Source: Gammaproteobacteria bacterium
GTDB lineage: Bacteria; Pseudomonadota; Gammaproteobacteria; Methylococcales; Methylomonadaceae
Direction: 5' to 3'
DNA length: 44,315 nt
NCBI GenBank assembly: GCA_018830325.1
Contig: JAHJSQ010000032.1
Coordinates: 1 to 44,315, forward strand
Shown piece by piece: positions 17,882 through 27,201 of this stretch. Both the position numbers and the translations under genes were made by a program. Within the stretch, counting starts at the first letter, position 1. Each line of letters begins with the position of its first letter. A model generated the notes under the pieces. The model was not told the origin of the DNA, made no database searches, and saw only the letters and a program-made list of their open reading frames with translations.

Positions 17882-19081
17882 TTATTCGATGTTGTTCATT
17901 ATTTGATTTGCCCAGTTGATGCTTTCCAGATACGCATCATTAATCATTGCTGGCGTTAAAGTCTTAAAGTGTATCGATTGCGGCAACCATTGTTCGAAAC
18001 CGAGCACAAATTGAAGGATTTCTCCGCCCAATCCTTTTTTTTCCAAAATAGCAATCGCGACATCGGCCGTCAATGGTAATTGACCAAGCGCTTCATCGAT
18101 CGGCAAATCTAGAATACTGTCGAGACTCGATAGTATACCGATTAAAAAGTAATGTTCGGGTTCCTCGCAAAGGTGCCGGGCTAATAGTTCGCACATTTTA
18201 GCTCGAATCAAGGTTGTTTGAAGTATGGCTTTCGGTTTATTCGATAACGAGGCGAAGGTCAGAATATTACACCATCGTTTGATTTCATTCAGGCCAAGAT
18301 AAGAAACGGCATGCCGAATCGATTCGATGCGTCTTGGAATTGCAAAAAAAGCTGAGTTAATGTAGTGCAATAATTTAAAGCTTAATGTGACGTCTTGTGA
18401 AATGATTTGTGTCAGTTCGAGAAATTCTACGTTGGGATTATTGATCGCAGCCAACAGTCTGATTGCCGCTGTTTGGTTTATACCCAAACGTCGGCCTTCG
18501 ACTATGTTCGGTTTGCTGAGAAAAAAACCTTGAAAATAGTCGCAACCAAGTTCAAGTAGTTGTTCGTATTGTTGGTGGCTTTCGACTTTTTCGGCTAATA
18601 ACTTAATGGGGTAATGTTTGAGTTGTTTAATTATGCCGAGGGTTTCTTGCTCGGACATTTGCAATACATCGAGTTTGATGATGTCGGCGTACTCTAATAA
18701 AGGCCTCCATTCGTCAGTCAATACAAAATCGTCTAGTGCTACGGTATAACCGAGTTGCTTTAGCTCTTTAATATTGTTGATGATTCTTAGGTCGACTTTG
18801 ATATCTTCTAGTAGCTCGATAACAATGCGTTCTTTGGGGAGGCTTAGCGGCGTTTTTTCAAGTATATTTTGGCCGGTAAAGTTAATGAAGGCTTTGTGGC
18901 TTTCGACTAATTGATTAATGCCGAGTTCGAGTATCGTATCGGTAACGATTTGGTTCGTCGCTTGCGTGGCTTGGCTTTCTTGCGCCAAGTCGAATTCATG
19001 GCCTCGAAAAAGAATTTCATAGGCATAAATTTCAAGTTTTCTATTAAAAATTTGTTGGCGACCAATCAAAAAGTTTGTCAT
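17882..19081 (-). CDS. EAL-HDOD signalling protein (YuxH/CdgJ type)
   Basis: Residues 1-200 are an EAL-like domain and 200-399 an HDOD domain, the arrangement of the YuxH/CdgJ group. The EAL part has YAYEILFRG in place of YEALLR, FINFTGQNILE, ERIVIELLED, ALDDFVLTDEW, IKLDVLQ and LLAEKVES. Much of the site is degenerate, so phosphodiesterase activity is doubtful. The HDOD part shows ISQDVTLSFKLLHYINSAFF, RIESIRHAVSYLG and HYFLIGILSSLDSILD. In the family, such proteins bind rather than cleave c-di-GMP or control motility through protein contacts. It heads the minus-strand run with rhodanese, hflD and the ABC ATPase. Confidence 0.85.
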   Translation of the reverse strand: MTNFLIGRQQIFNRKLEIYAYEILFRGHEFDLAQESQATQATNQIVTDTILELGINQLVESHKAFINFTGQNILEKTPLSLPKERIVIELLEDIKVDLRIINNIKELKQLGYTVALDDFVLTDEWRPLLEYADIIKLDVLQMSEQETLGIIKQLKHYPIKLLAEKVESHQQYEQLLELGCDYFQGFFLSKPNIVEGRRLGINQTAAIRLLAAINNPNVEFLELTQIISQDVTLSFKLLHYINSAFFAIPRRIESIRHAVSYLGLNEIKRWCNILTFASLSNKPKAILQTTLIRAKMCELLARHLCEEPEHYFLIGILSSLDSILDLPIDEALGQLPLTADVAIAILEKKGLGGEILQFVLGFEQWLPQSIHFKTLTPAMINDAYLESINWANQIMNNIE

Positions 19082-19260
19082 TTAGATATGCCCATTGCTG
19101 AATATCCCGGTGCTTCTTTAAACCTGCGCCAAAAATGGAGTATAAAATAAAGTATGAAAGCATTGTATTTGGTTGTATTGCATTTGAGCGTTAGACTATC
19201 GCAAATTATTGTTTAAGTTTATATCATGTTTGACAAACAAGCGTCGATTGATGTGTAGGG

Positions 19261-19428
19261 CCAGCAATTCCCAATTTGAGGATAAAAAAGGGTGCGGGGT
19301 GTGCTTGGCGAGGATGTCGGCGGCAGGGGAGCCGCCGTCAAGCCCCCATGGATGGGTCTACGGCGTTCCTCGACAGGCATACCCCGCACCCTAAACACGG
19401 CGAAATTTCTTAAACTGGGAATTGCTGG
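19261..19428. mobile_element. MITE-like element with CAGCAATTCCCA terminal repeats, copy 1
   Basis: CCAGCAATTCCCAATTTGAG at the left and its near-complement at the right (two mismatches over 20 bp) bound 168 bp. A GC-rich palindromic core has GGCGGC...GCCGCC and an inner pair GGGTGCGGGGTGTGC / GCATACCCCGCACCC. A second copy is at 36903-37130. It lies just upstream of copZ-copA, so it may affect that promoter. The rest of 19082-19473 holds nothing else I can support. Confidence 0.75.
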
Positions 19429-19473
19429 TGTAGGGCGCTTCATTTAGAATTATTTAAAATTAGTGGAGAGGAA

Positions 19474-19683
19474 ATGAGCGAGAAAATTGTGCTGATGGTA
19501 ACCGGTATGAAATGCGGCGGTTGCGAAACCAATATCAGCGATAAATTAAAAACTTTGGATGGTGTGTTATCGGTTTCCGCAAGCCATAAAGACAATAAAG
19601 TGGAAGTCGACTACGAACCGGCTAAGATCGATGTCGAAGCAATAGAAGATGCCGTGATCGATGCCGGATTTTCAGTAGAATGA
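19474..19683 (+). CDS. CopZ-like copper chaperone (HMA domain)
   Basis: A 69-residue stand-alone heavy-metal-associated domain. The metal motif is TGMKCGGCE with Cys14 and Cys17. The order of predicted strand, helix, strand, strand, helix and strand is normal, ending in DAVIDAGFSVE. It should carry Cu(I) in the cytosol and hand it to the CopA ATPase encoded 107 bases downstream. The start has GGAGAGG upstream with good spacing. CGGC rather than the commoner CASC or CAGC is seen in some HMA proteins. Confidence 0.88.
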   Translation: MSEKIVLMVTGMKCGGCETNISDKLKTLDGVLSVSASHKDNKVEVDYEPAKIDVEAIEDAVIDAGFSVE

Positions 19684-19700
19684 GGGATTAAATTAGGTGA

Positions 19701-19759
19701 AAGGTTCAAGGTGAAAGATGAAAGGCGCTTTACCCCTTGAACCTTGCCCCTTGAACCTT
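19701..19759 (+). promoter_or_regulatory. inverted repeat between copZ and copA
   Basis: AAGGTTCAAGG at 19701-19711 is complementary to CCTTGAACCTT at 19735-19745, and the latter is repeated directly at 19749-19759. One left arm could pair with either right arm over 11 bp. It might reduce read-through, protect the mRNA or be an ordinary genomic repeat. No T-tract follows, so full termination is unlikely. Confidence 0.4.
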
Positions 19760-19790
19760 GATCCTTAATCACTTCTATTCGGAGATTATC

Positions 19791-22046
19791 ATGAGCACGC
19801 AAAACGAATCCGAGATGCCGATGCCCGAACTGCGCCTGTCGATTTTGGGTATGCGCTGTGCCGGATGCGTCGGTGCTGTTGAAACCGCCTTGGCGGAAGT
19901 TGAAGGCGTGGCCGAAGTTTCGGTCAATTTTGCCGATCATTCGGCTCAGGTCAAAGGCGATGCCGATCCGGACGCATTAACCAAAGCGGTAAAAGCGGCG
20001 GGTTACGATGCGGCCGTCATGGAAGGTTTGGATGAAGATCCCTCCGAACAAGAAGAGCTCGAACTCAAACGCTATCGTTCGTTGATGAAAAAAGCCGCAG
20101 CGGCAGCAGCGCTGGGTATTCCGTTAATGCTGGCCGATCACTTCGACTGGCTGCCCGAAATCGGTTCCGAAGCCGGACAATGGTTTTGGCCGCAACTTTC
20201 CTTGATGACCTTGGGTATTTTGATTTATTCAGGCTGGCATTTTTATAGCGGTGCGATCAAGTCGTTGTCTCACGGTCAGGCCAACATGGATACCTTAATC
20301 GCGCTCGGAACCGGTTCGGCTTGGTTGTATTCGTCGATTGTGATCGATTATTCCGATGCCTTGCCGTCGCTAGCCAAGCATGCTTATTTTGAAGCGGCCG
20401 TGATTATCTTGGCGTTCATCAATTTAGGTTCCGGTTTGGAAACTTTGGCGCGCGGCAAAACGTCGGGTGCGATTCGTCAATTGATCGGGCTTCAACCGCG
20501 TACCGCGAGAGTCATCCGTGACGGAAAGGAAAGCGATATTCCGATTCACGATGTCGGGCTCGGCGAAATCTTGCGGGTTCGTCCCGGCGAAAAAATTCCA
20601 GTGGACGGTACGGTGACCGAGGGGCATTCGTCCGTCGACGAATCGATGTTGACCGGCGAACCCTTGCCAGTCGAAAAAACGGAAGGTTCATCGGTTGCAG
20701 CGGGTACGATGAATCAAAAAGGAAGTTTTATTTTTAAGGCAACCCGTATAGGTCGCGATACCGCTTTGGCTCAGATTATTAAAAGCGTGCGTCAGGCGCA
20801 AGGCAGCAAGCCCGATATCGCGCGTTTGGCCGACAGGATTTCGAGTGTCTTTGTCCCGACCGTTGTCGCTTTGTCAATACTCACATTTTTTATATGGTTG
20901 GGTTTGGGGCCCGAACCGTCACTCGGGTACGCTTTCGTCACTTCGATGACTGTGTTGGTGATTGCTTGTCCCTGCGCCTTGGGTTTGGCGACCCCGATTT
21001 CAGTTATGGTTTCGGTCGGACGCGCGGCACAAATGGGAATTTTGATTCGCAATGGGGAAGCCTTGCAGACGGCCGGTAAGATGACTTGTGTGATTCTCGA
21101 TAAAACCGGCACGGTGACCGAAGGTAAGCCGTCGGTTTCAACAATCGAGGCAGTGAACGGGTTTTCCGAAGAACAAGTGCTGCAAATCTCTGCCAGTATC
21201 GAATCAGGTTCCGAGCATCCTTTGGCGGGAGCTATTTTGGCCGAAGCGGAGCGGCGCGGTATTAAGCCGTCACGGGCACGGCGTTTCCAAGCTGTGGCAG
21301 GTCACGGAGTTTGTGCTGAAATCGATAAACGTCAGGTATATTTCGGTAATACCGCGCTAATGGCGCAAAAAGACGTCGATTGCGCAGCTTATTCGGAGCC
21401 AATGCAAGCTTTGTCGAAGCAGGGGCAAACGCCGATGCTGTTGGCTGTCGATAATGAAATCGCCGGTATTGTCGCGGTAGCCGATCCGATTAAAAAAGAT
21501 TCCGAACAAGCGATTAAACAGCTTAAAGAGCAAGGCATACGCATTATTATGGTGACCGGCGATAACGAAGTTACGGCAAAAGCGATTGCCGGTCAGGCCG
21601 GTATTTCCGAAGTTAGGGCGCAAGTGCTGCCGCAGGACAAAGCCGCCGTCGTCAAGGAATTACAAGAGAGAGGAGAAAAGGTCGGCATGGTCGGTGACGG
21701 CATTAACGATGCGCCGGCCCTGGCGCAAGCCGATGTAGGTGTCGCGATCGGTACCGGCACCGATGTCGCGATAGAAAGCGCGGATGTCGTTATTTTGCAA
21801 GGTTCGTTGATGAAAGTGCCCGAAGCGATCGAATTGTCTAAGGCGACGGTCGTTAACATTAAACAAAATTTGTTGGGCGCCTTTTTCTATAATACGATCA
21901 GTATTCCAGTCGCGGCCGGCTTGTTGTATCCGTTGTTCGGGATTTTATTGAATCCGATGATTGCCGGTGCTGCGATGGCTATGTCGTCGGTCACAGTGGT
22001 GATGAATGCCAACCGGCTGCGGTGGGTTAAATTAGGAGGAAGGTGA
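19791..22046 (+). CDS. copA: Cu(I)-exporting P1B-type ATPase
   Basis: Pumps Cu(I) from cytosol to periplasm using ATP. A single N-terminal HMA domain (GMRCAGCVG, Cys23 and Cys26) is followed by eight predicted membrane helices. The actuator domain has MLTGEPLP. The intramembrane ion site is CPC (393-395, in [12 protein letters not shown]). The phosphorylation site is DKTGT (D437). SEHPLAGA gives the HP motif and [11 protein letters not shown] the hinge; the last helices carry [11 protein letters not shown] and [16 protein letters not shown], the N-Y-MSS pattern of P1B-1 pumps. The frame extends to a TTG at 19758, but the ATG at 19791 with GGAG at 19781 is the likely start (751 residues). The stop shares its last base with the ATG of the lipoprotein gene. 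Confidence 0.95.
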   Translation: MSTQNESEMPMPELRLSILGMRCAGCVGAVETALAEVEGVAEVSVNFADHSAQVKGDADPDALTKAVKAAGYDAAVMEGLDEDPSEQEELELKRYRSLMKKAAAAAALGIPLMLADHFDWLPEIGSEAGQWFWPQLSLMTLGILIYSGWHFYSGAIKSLSHGQANMDTLIALGTGSAWLYSSIVIDYSDALPSLAKHAYFEAAVIILAFINLGSGLETLARGKTSGAIRQLIGLQPRTARVIRDGKESDIPIHDVGLGEILRVRPGEKIPVDGTVTEGHSSVDESMLTGEPLPVEKTEGSSVAAGTMNQKGSFIFKATRIGRDTALAQIIKSVRQAQGSKPDIARLADRISSVFVPTVVALSILTFFIWLGLGPEPSLGYAFVTSMTVLVIACPCALGLATPISVMVSVGRAAQMGILIRNGEALQTAGKMTCVILDKTGTVTEGKPSVSTIEAVNGFSEEQVLQISASIESGSEHPLAGAILAEAERRGIKPSRARRFQAVAGHGVCAEIDKRQVYFGNTALMAQKDVDCAAYSEPMQALSKQGQTPMLLAVDNEIAGIVAVADPIKKDSEQAIKQLKEQGIRIIMVTGDNEVTAKAIAGQAGISEVRAQVLPQDKAAVVKELQERGEKVGMVGDGINDAPALAQADVGVAIGTGTDVAIESADVVILQGSLMKVPEAIELSKATVVNIKQNLLGAFFYNTISIPVAAGLLYPLFGILLNPMIAGAAMAMSSVTVVMNANRLRWVKLGGR

Positions 22047-22558
22047 TGAATAAATTATTAAAGCTTATATTTTGTATGACTATTGTGTCAGTGGTAGCGG
22101 CTTGCGGTGATTCTTCCAGTAGCGCGAAACAAGTCGGGGTCAACTCCTCGCATGTTATTGAAGGAACCGTGACCGACCGAGACGAATTGATTGTTAGCGG
22201 AAAAATTGTCGCGAAGGATAAAAATGGAGCGACGATTGCCACTGCTGAACCTGATCAAGAAGCCCACTATTCGATAGCATTGCCGCCCGGGTCCGCTTAT
22301 CCGGTGACACTCGAGATTGCCGTCGACAAGAATACCTTACTGGAAGCGGTTGTTATGGATTCGGCATTGGCGATGCAGGATATTTCGACGATGTCGACGC
22401 TGGTTGTCGAATCGGCTAGAAATTTGGGCGGTTTGACCAAGCAAAACATGGCTCAGGCTGCTATTAATGCGATTCGGCAAAATAAAAAATCGAGTGGAAA
22501 AGGAACGTCTACCGGCTTTAAAGGCGACCCGACTAAGCAATACGGTGGCTGGCATTAA
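22046..22558 (+). CDS. small lipoprotein coupled to copA
   Basis: 170 residues with a lipoprotein signal: [10 protein letters not shown], hydrophobic stretch, lipobox VAAC (Cys20), then a Ser-rich linker GDSSSS. The mature part has a carboxypeptidase-regulatory-like beta segment (IEGTVTDRDELIVSGKIVAKD) and a C-terminal helical region ending in a Gly/Lys-rich tail. It lacks a His/Met/Cys cluster, so direct copper binding is not evident. AGGAGG at 22034-22039 and the one-base overlap with copA (TGATG) show translational coupling. I do not recognise the family. A role in the envelope side of copper handling is suggested only by position. Confidence 0.75.
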   Translation: MNKLLKLIFCMTIVSVVAACGDSSSSAKQVGVNSSHVIEGTVTDRDELIVSGKIVAKDKNGATIATAEPDQEAHYSIALPPGSAYPVTLEIAVDKNTLLEAVVMDSALAMQDISTMSTLVVESARNLGGLTKQNMAQAAINAIRQNKKSSGKGTSTGFKGDPTKQYGGWH

Positions 22559-22600
22559 TGGAGTACGAGCGCTCACTGATTGGTTATCCTGGCCGGGGTT

Positions 22601-22653
22601 TACTCCTCGGCAATTGTGCTCCTACATTGCCCTAATACACGCCATCCGAGGCG
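22601..22653. repeat. 53-bp repeat also found inside the 36903 element
   Basis: A stretch with TACTCCTCGGCAATTGTGCT and CCTAATACACGCCATCC matches about 60 bp inserted in the 36903-37130 element (near 36971-37030). It thus exists both alone and as an insert. Confidence 0.6.
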
Positions 22654-22716
22654 TAATGCATTTTCTACATTCGTGACATCCTAGTCACTCAGCAGTTGCC
22701 GAGGGACTAGGCATAG

Positions 22717-22881
22717 GTATCTACACAAGTACTTGCCCCTTTTTTCTTGCGGGAGAAGGTTGGGATGAGGGGAATATAAGTGGTTGTTTTTACTCCACCA
22801 CCGCAACCCTCTCCAACAGGAGAGGGTGCTAGGCCAGCTTATAACTCATTCTATTTATGATATAAAAACTTGTGTAGTTAC
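22717..22881. repeat. inverted-repeat element with CTACACAAGT ends
   Basis: GTATCTACACAAGT (22717-22730) and ACTTGTGTAGTTAC (22868-22881) are inverted with two mismatches; the flanks also match partly. Inside is CCCTCTCC...GGAGAGGG and a GGGAGAAGG segment, a type of repeat common between proteobacterial genes. A separate hairpin CCCTTTTC-AAAAGGG lies at about 22926-22940. No gene is supported in 22559-23040. Confidence 0.5.
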
Positions 22882-23040
22882 TTATGGGGACTAGGGGATA
22901 TTGTTAAAAAATCCCCTTTCAATTTCCCTTTTCAAAAGGGAGGCTAAATCAGCAACCTGTTTTATCGAAAGACCACCTGAGGGTGCCGTAAAACCTTTTT
23001 ATGGTTTTTGTTGCTATCTTTGTTCTGTCGAATATTTTTT

Positions 23041-23268
23041 TATACCTATCGCAGATCAAAATTCGGCACCAGGGGTCCGTCAAAGGACGCCGTGAACCCA
23101 GCACCTAAATTCCAAAGTCCATTGGCTATGGTTAACTATCTTGGATAATTTAGGTGCTGGGTGAATACGTCCATGTAGGCTCTATGCCAGCTCCATGCTG
23201 GCAAAGCCTTTGCCGCACACCCTGGCGCCTCCTCAGGCACTGCCGAAATTTGAAGTGCGAAAGGTATA
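23041..23268. mobile_element. MITE-like element with TATACC ends, copy 2
   Basis: TATACCTATCGCAGATCAAA at the left and GAAGTGCGAAAGGTATA at the right are the same ends as the 8381-8678 element in opposite orientation. At 228 bp it carries one 67-bp palindromic unit and the segment CGTCCATGTAGGCTCTATGCC. It lacks the nested second unit found at 8544. Confidence 0.75.
23096..23162. repeat. 67-bp palindromic repeat, copy 4
   Basis: Perfect ends ACCCAGCACCTAAATT and AATTTAGGTGCTGGGT bound exactly 67 bp. The core has ATTGGCTATGG and ACTATCTTGGAT. It lies inside the TATACC element. Confidence 0.8.
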
Positions 23269-23819
23269 CTTCCATTTTTTGAATCGATTTCGTCAATTAA
23301 TACCGGAATGATAAGGTTACGATAAATTATTAGTGGCTTGATTGAACAAAAAGGTTATACTTTATCCGTTAGAATTTTTTGCTTCAAAGGGTCTGTTATC
23401 ATATTATTCTGAGATTACATCCATAAACCTTTTATAAGTAATTGATTAATATAGTTAAGTTTGTTTAAAAAATAAATTAAACCAATTCAATTATCTTTAA
23501 TCCTAGAAACAGAAGAGACGGAAAGCGCGAAGTAACACCGTAGGGTTAAATAGGGTAAAAAGCGCTAAACTGCCGATTTTTGTTAAAACTTATCAGTTAA
23601 CTATTTTCAAATAGTTATATTCCTAATGTTTTAATTGCTCAATTGAAGTAATTCGGTCCGCATTGCCTTGTGTGACCGGCTACGATAAGCCAAGCAATAG
23701 ATTTCGGCAATGGTCAGATTGCTCTCGAATAGAGTATTTATTTCAGTTGAATCCGACGTCGCACTTTTTATGTCGTTCACTTTATGCGGAGCCATAATAT
23801 TCAGGTAATAGAGGTGTTT
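23269..23819. other. 551-bp non-coding leader region
   Basis: AT-rich at first (23320-23480) and then mixed. No ORF with a ribosome site is visible. A GC-richer block at 23510-23580 (AAAGCGCGAAGTAACACCG, AAAGCGCTAAACTGCCG) could be a structured leader or a small RNA, but I cannot match it to a known riboswitch. The promoter of the following sensor gene should lie here. Confidence 0.3.
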
Positions 23820-23840
23820 ATGTCATGGTTTGATTGGTAA
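23820..23840 (+). CDS. possible six-codon leader peptide
   Basis: ATG at 23820 encodes MSWFDW then TAA at 23838-23840. GAGGTG at 23811-23816 sits close upstream. The next gene starts six bases after this stop and has no ribosome site of its own. Translational coupling through this mini-ORF is a reasonable reading; chance is the alternative. Confidence 0.3.
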   Translation: MSWFDW

Positions 23841-23845
23841 GTCCG

Positions 23846-26641
23846 ATGGATGAAGCCCCTTTTTTCAGTTTGCGCTGGAAATTATCGATTTTATTCGGCA
23901 TAGGAATGTTGTTCGTTTATGGCGCTTATTTCTATTATGCTTATAACGAAGTGAATCGGGCTTTCAAGCTCGAACGCGAACATATTCAAAGCAAGCAATT
24001 CGACACCGCTCAGGTATTATCCAACGAAGCATTCCAAACTTTAGACCAGCTCGCCGAAGGTTTAGCTCTCTCGGTAGGGGATACTGATAAAGAAAAAAAA
24101 CTGTCAGAAATGTTGGAGCGAAATGGAGAGCAATTACAATTAATTTGGGATATTGAAAATGTTACTCTATTTGATGAGAGTGGGCGACTCATTGGTGCAT
24201 GGGGGCGTAAGCTGACAATATCCGATGCTGATGTGCATCAGGTTTTAAAGGTCGAAGAACCTGTTCACCGGCTTGTATGTCCCGATGCTTGTTTTCAACA
24301 AACGATGATTCCAATGTTGGGGCAATCAAAGTCGTCCGGTGTATTGAGTGTATCTCAGTCTTTTGCAGACATTATCATAAAATACAAAAAGCTAACGAAT
24401 AACGATATCGGCATTTTGGTCGAAGACTTCCTGACGTCTGAAGACCCAAATTATGCGGTCAAATTAACCGCTAAAACTTTTTCCGGTTTGGATTTCGACA
24501 TCTTAGGTATTTTATCCAAGAGCGATGCAGTCAGTCGTTTTGCCGATCGTAACGAACGATTATCTTTCGGAGACCGTTACTATGAGCTCGGTATGAGACG
24601 CATGAATCACTCGGAGACAAATCGTGCGCCATTTTTTGTTTTTGTTAACGATATCACTCACGAAATAGATGTTTTAAATGTCGAGCGGAGATCAATTTGG
24701 ATTCAAGTATTGATGAGTTTTTTCTTATCGCTACTTGTATTATTGATTGTTCTCCGGTTTTTCATTGGTCGCGTGGACAGACTATCAAAAGCGATTCCGT
24801 TATTGGCCGGTCGGCAATTTCCGGCATTCAGACAGCAAGTAAAGTCTAAAAGATTGTTTCCATTTTTTCATGATGAAATCGATCAACTAAATCATTCCGT
24901 ATTAGGATTGGCTCAACAGCTTGAGTTGGTGGAACAAATCGTAAATACTAATACGCTTGAAATCATAGAGCATAACCGGAATTTAGCCGAAGAAAGAGAT
25001 TTTATTAATCGTATGGTGAGTGCCGCTCCCGTCATAATGATTACGCAACGGATGAATGGATTGATTGCGAGTGCGAATCAGGCGGCGGCGGATGTTTTAG
25101 GCGAAGAAAGGGATTCGATTATCGGTAAATTATTTGATCTTTATTTGCCGTCTTCCGAGGAGCATCATCGGGCTCAATTAGCCCGGCTAAGAAGCGATAG
25201 GCATGCGCAACGGTTGCAAATAGAAGGTAGTTTGTCATCGAAGCTAGGCGGAAGTCGCGACATATTTTGGATTCATGCGCCATTTTATCAGGATGGCGAA
25301 AACCAAGAAGCATTTGTGCTTTCGATGGGCGTCGATATGAGTGTCGAACATATCGTTGAGCAAAAGTTATTAGTCATAGCAAATTTTGATCCGGTTACCG
25401 GTCTGGGTAATCAGAGGAGCTTTGAATCCGAACTAGCCGATCGGCTCGCATCGGCTAAAAGACATGGCGGCAAGTTAGCCTTGCTGGTATTTGATGTGAC
25501 TCCGCGCGGCACTGGCGATTTACGTTTCGATATATCTTACATGGTTCGTGTCGCAAGCAGGCTTAAGCCCATTCTGCGATCTTCCGATCGATTGTATCGT
25601 ATTGGCGATAATCGTTTTGCGTTGATCATGCCGAATTGTCAACAACGAGGGATTATTGTATTAGCGAATAAAATCATTGATGAAGTCGAATCACTCAATG
25701 TGGAAATTGATTCGCCAAACCTTTTCTTATCAACGGGTATCGGAATAGCGCTCTATCCGCAGCATGGCGATACGGTCGATCAATTAAGGGCTAATGCTCA
25801 TTCGGCGATGCATCATGCAAAAAAAGACGGCTTCTATTTATTTTTCGATCAGCAACGTAATAGTCAAGGCAACGGCAAGAGGCGAAGCGAATGGCAAGTT
25901 TTATTCGATATTGCTTTCGATAGGGATCGATTTGTGTTGAGTTACCAGCCGGTTTGGGATATCGATCAGCGTTGCGTAAGTTATTTTAAAAGTCGCTTAT
26001 GTATACGACGAGATGACCGTAGTTTGATTTCGCCGAAGGAATATTGGCTTTATGCTGAGCAATTAGGACTCGCGGCTCGACTGGAGCGCCTTCTAGTCGT
26101 TACAGCAATTAATGAACTTGCTTTTTATAATCAATCGGGGAATCGGATTAGCATCTCGATCGGTTTATCCGGTGCTTTGTTTTTAGATCCCGACTTTTGC
26201 TCGGATATGGCCGGATTATTAAACAAAAACGCGGTTGATCCGAGTCAGATCATGTTTGAAATCAGTGAGTCTTCGGTGATTGGACAGTTCGTTATCGCAC
26301 AACGTTTTGTAAGGCGCATTAAAGAATACGGTTGCCGGTGCGCATTAAACGATATCGGAATTGAGTTTTCATCGTTTTTTTACCTTAAACATTTGCCGGT
26401 CGATTTTGTTGAAATCGATGGGCAGTTCGTTGATCAAATTAAAAAGAACCAAGACAACAGAAATAATTTACAGCTGATGGTCGAAGTGGCACAAGCACTT
26501 GATAAAGTTACTATTATTGAGTCGGTAAGTACGCGTCGGATTTTCGATGTGGTTAGGAAAATGGGGGTTAATAACGTCGCTGGAGACTTAATCGGTAAGC
26601 CGAGCGAAACCCCAATCATTCAAACGAATCGAGTGGGGTGA
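23846..26641 (+). CDS. membrane sensor with degenerate GGDEF and EAL domains
   Basis: A 931-residue inner-membrane protein. Helix 1 (about 12-33) and a second helix (about 280-302) enclose a periplasmic sensor of about 245 residues with CPDAC in the middle. A PAS-like domain (about 385-500), a GGDEF-like domain (about 510-660) and an EAL-like domain (about 680-920) follow. GGDEF reads GDNRF (587-591), so cyclase activity is not expected, but the inhibitory-site motif RSSD (578-581) is retained at the right spacing. EAL reads FKS (714-716), DDFG reads NDIG, and the late EGVE reads ESVS, so phosphodiesterase activity is also unlikely. It should be a c-di-GMP receptor or a protein-contact regulator, as LapD or CsrD are. 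The ATG at 23846 is preferred over the in-frame TTG at 23834. Confidence 0.85.
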   Translation: MDEAPFFSLRWKLSILFGIGMLFVYGAYFYYAYNEVNRAFKLEREHIQSKQFDTAQVLSNEAFQTLDQLAEGLALSVGDTDKEKKLSEMLERNGEQLQLIWDIENVTLFDESGRLIGAWGRKLTISDADVHQVLKVEEPVHRLVCPDACFQQTMIPMLGQSKSSGVLSVSQSFADIIIKYKKLTNNDIGILVEDFLTSEDPNYAVKLTAKTFSGLDFDILGILSKSDAVSRFADRNERLSFGDRYYELGMRRMNHSETNRAPFFVFVNDITHEIDVLNVERRSIWIQVLMSFFLSLLVLLIVLRFFIGRVDRLSKAIPLLAGRQFPAFRQQVKSKRLFPFFHDEIDQLNHSVLGLAQQLELVEQIVNTNTLEIIEHNRNLAEERDFINRMVSAAPVIMITQRMNGLIASANQAAADVLGEERDSIIGKLFDLYLPSSEEHHRAQLARLRSDRHAQRLQIEGSLSSKLGGSRDIFWIHAPFYQDGENQEAFVLSMGVDMSVEHIVEQKLLVIANFDPVTGLGNQRSFESELADRLASAKRHGGKLALLVFDVTPRGTGDLRFDISYMVRVASRLKPILRSSDRLYRIGDNRFALIMPNCQQRGIIVLANKIIDEVESLNVEIDSPNLFLSTGIGIALYPQHGDTVDQLRANAHSAMHHAKKDGFYLFFDQQRNSQGNGKRRSEWQVLFDIAFDRDRFVLSYQPVWDIDQRCVSYFKSRLCIRRDDRSLISPKEYWLYAEQLGLAARLERLLVVTAINELAFYNQSGNRISISIGLSGALFLDPDFCSDMAGLLNKNAVDPSQIMFEISESSVIGQFVIAQRFVRRIKEYGCRCALNDIGIEFSSFFYLKHLPVDFVEIDGQFVDQIKKNQDNRNNLQLMVEVAQALDKVTIIESVSTRRIFDVVRKMGVNNVAGDLIGKPSETPIIQTNRVG

Positions 26642-26661
26642 TCGCTTTCTTGATTTGCAAT

Positions 26662-27201
26662 TTACGCGTAAAACTCATATGGGTTATCGACTGATTCTTG
26701 TTCGATAGACATAACGGCTTGATTCAGAGCGATCAATTTTTTTTCTTCCTCGATTTGTAGGCCGATCATATAGAAAATAGGCATCCACAACGGGTTGATC
26801 AATAATCCGCCGAGCACTGATTTAAAGGTACGCTTGATATTTTTAAAGGGATTAAAAGATTGACCGAGCGATTCATAGGGCGATGCTTTAAGCGCTGCTT
26901 GAATTGGTCTGAGTTTGGATTGTTCCGGTTCTTCAATCATCATTAGGAAATTCGTCAATTTCCGTTCGATTTTTCGATAATTTAATCGCGCCAGTCCCGC
27001 CGATACTGCGAATGTAATAGCGACGAAAGGCAATAATACTGCCGGAGGCGCTATCGGTGCAAAAAAAGTCGACATCATTACGATACATAAGCCTGCCATC
27101 ACAATGTCCTCTCCACGTTCGACATCACGATCAATGGACTCAACGATTTTAGTTACGTTATCGTCCAGACTATTAGCTGAATTGTCTGTTTCTCTATTCA
27201 T
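26662..27201 (-). CDS. small membrane protein of unknown function
   Basis: 179 residues from the ATG at 27201, which has GGAG eight bases upstream; the frame also opens from a TTG at 27246. Two adjacent hydrophobic segments (about 33-52 and 54-73) form a hairpin with a short loop APPAVL. The rest is cytosolic and helical. A third hydrophobic stretch (PLWMPIFYMIGL) lies near 145-157. No catalytic motif is visible and I do not recognise the family. It is convergent with the degenerate GGDEF-EAL gene and divergent from the GAF-GGDEF gene. Confidence 0.7.
   Translation of the reverse strand: MNRETDNSANSLDDNVTKIVESIDRDVERGEDIVMAGLCIVMMSTFFAPIAPPAVLLPFVAITFAVSAGLARLNYRKIERKLTNFLMMIEEPEQSKLRPIQAALKASPYESLGQSFNPFKNIKRTFKSVLGGLLINPLWMPIFYMIGLQIEEEKKLIALNQAVMSIEQESVDNPYEFYA

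Noticed and set aside
23500-23600. possible c-di-GMP riboswitch upstream of the GGDEF-EAL gene
   Set aside because: The GEMM consensus pieces are not present; only a GC-richer block of unknown structure is seen.
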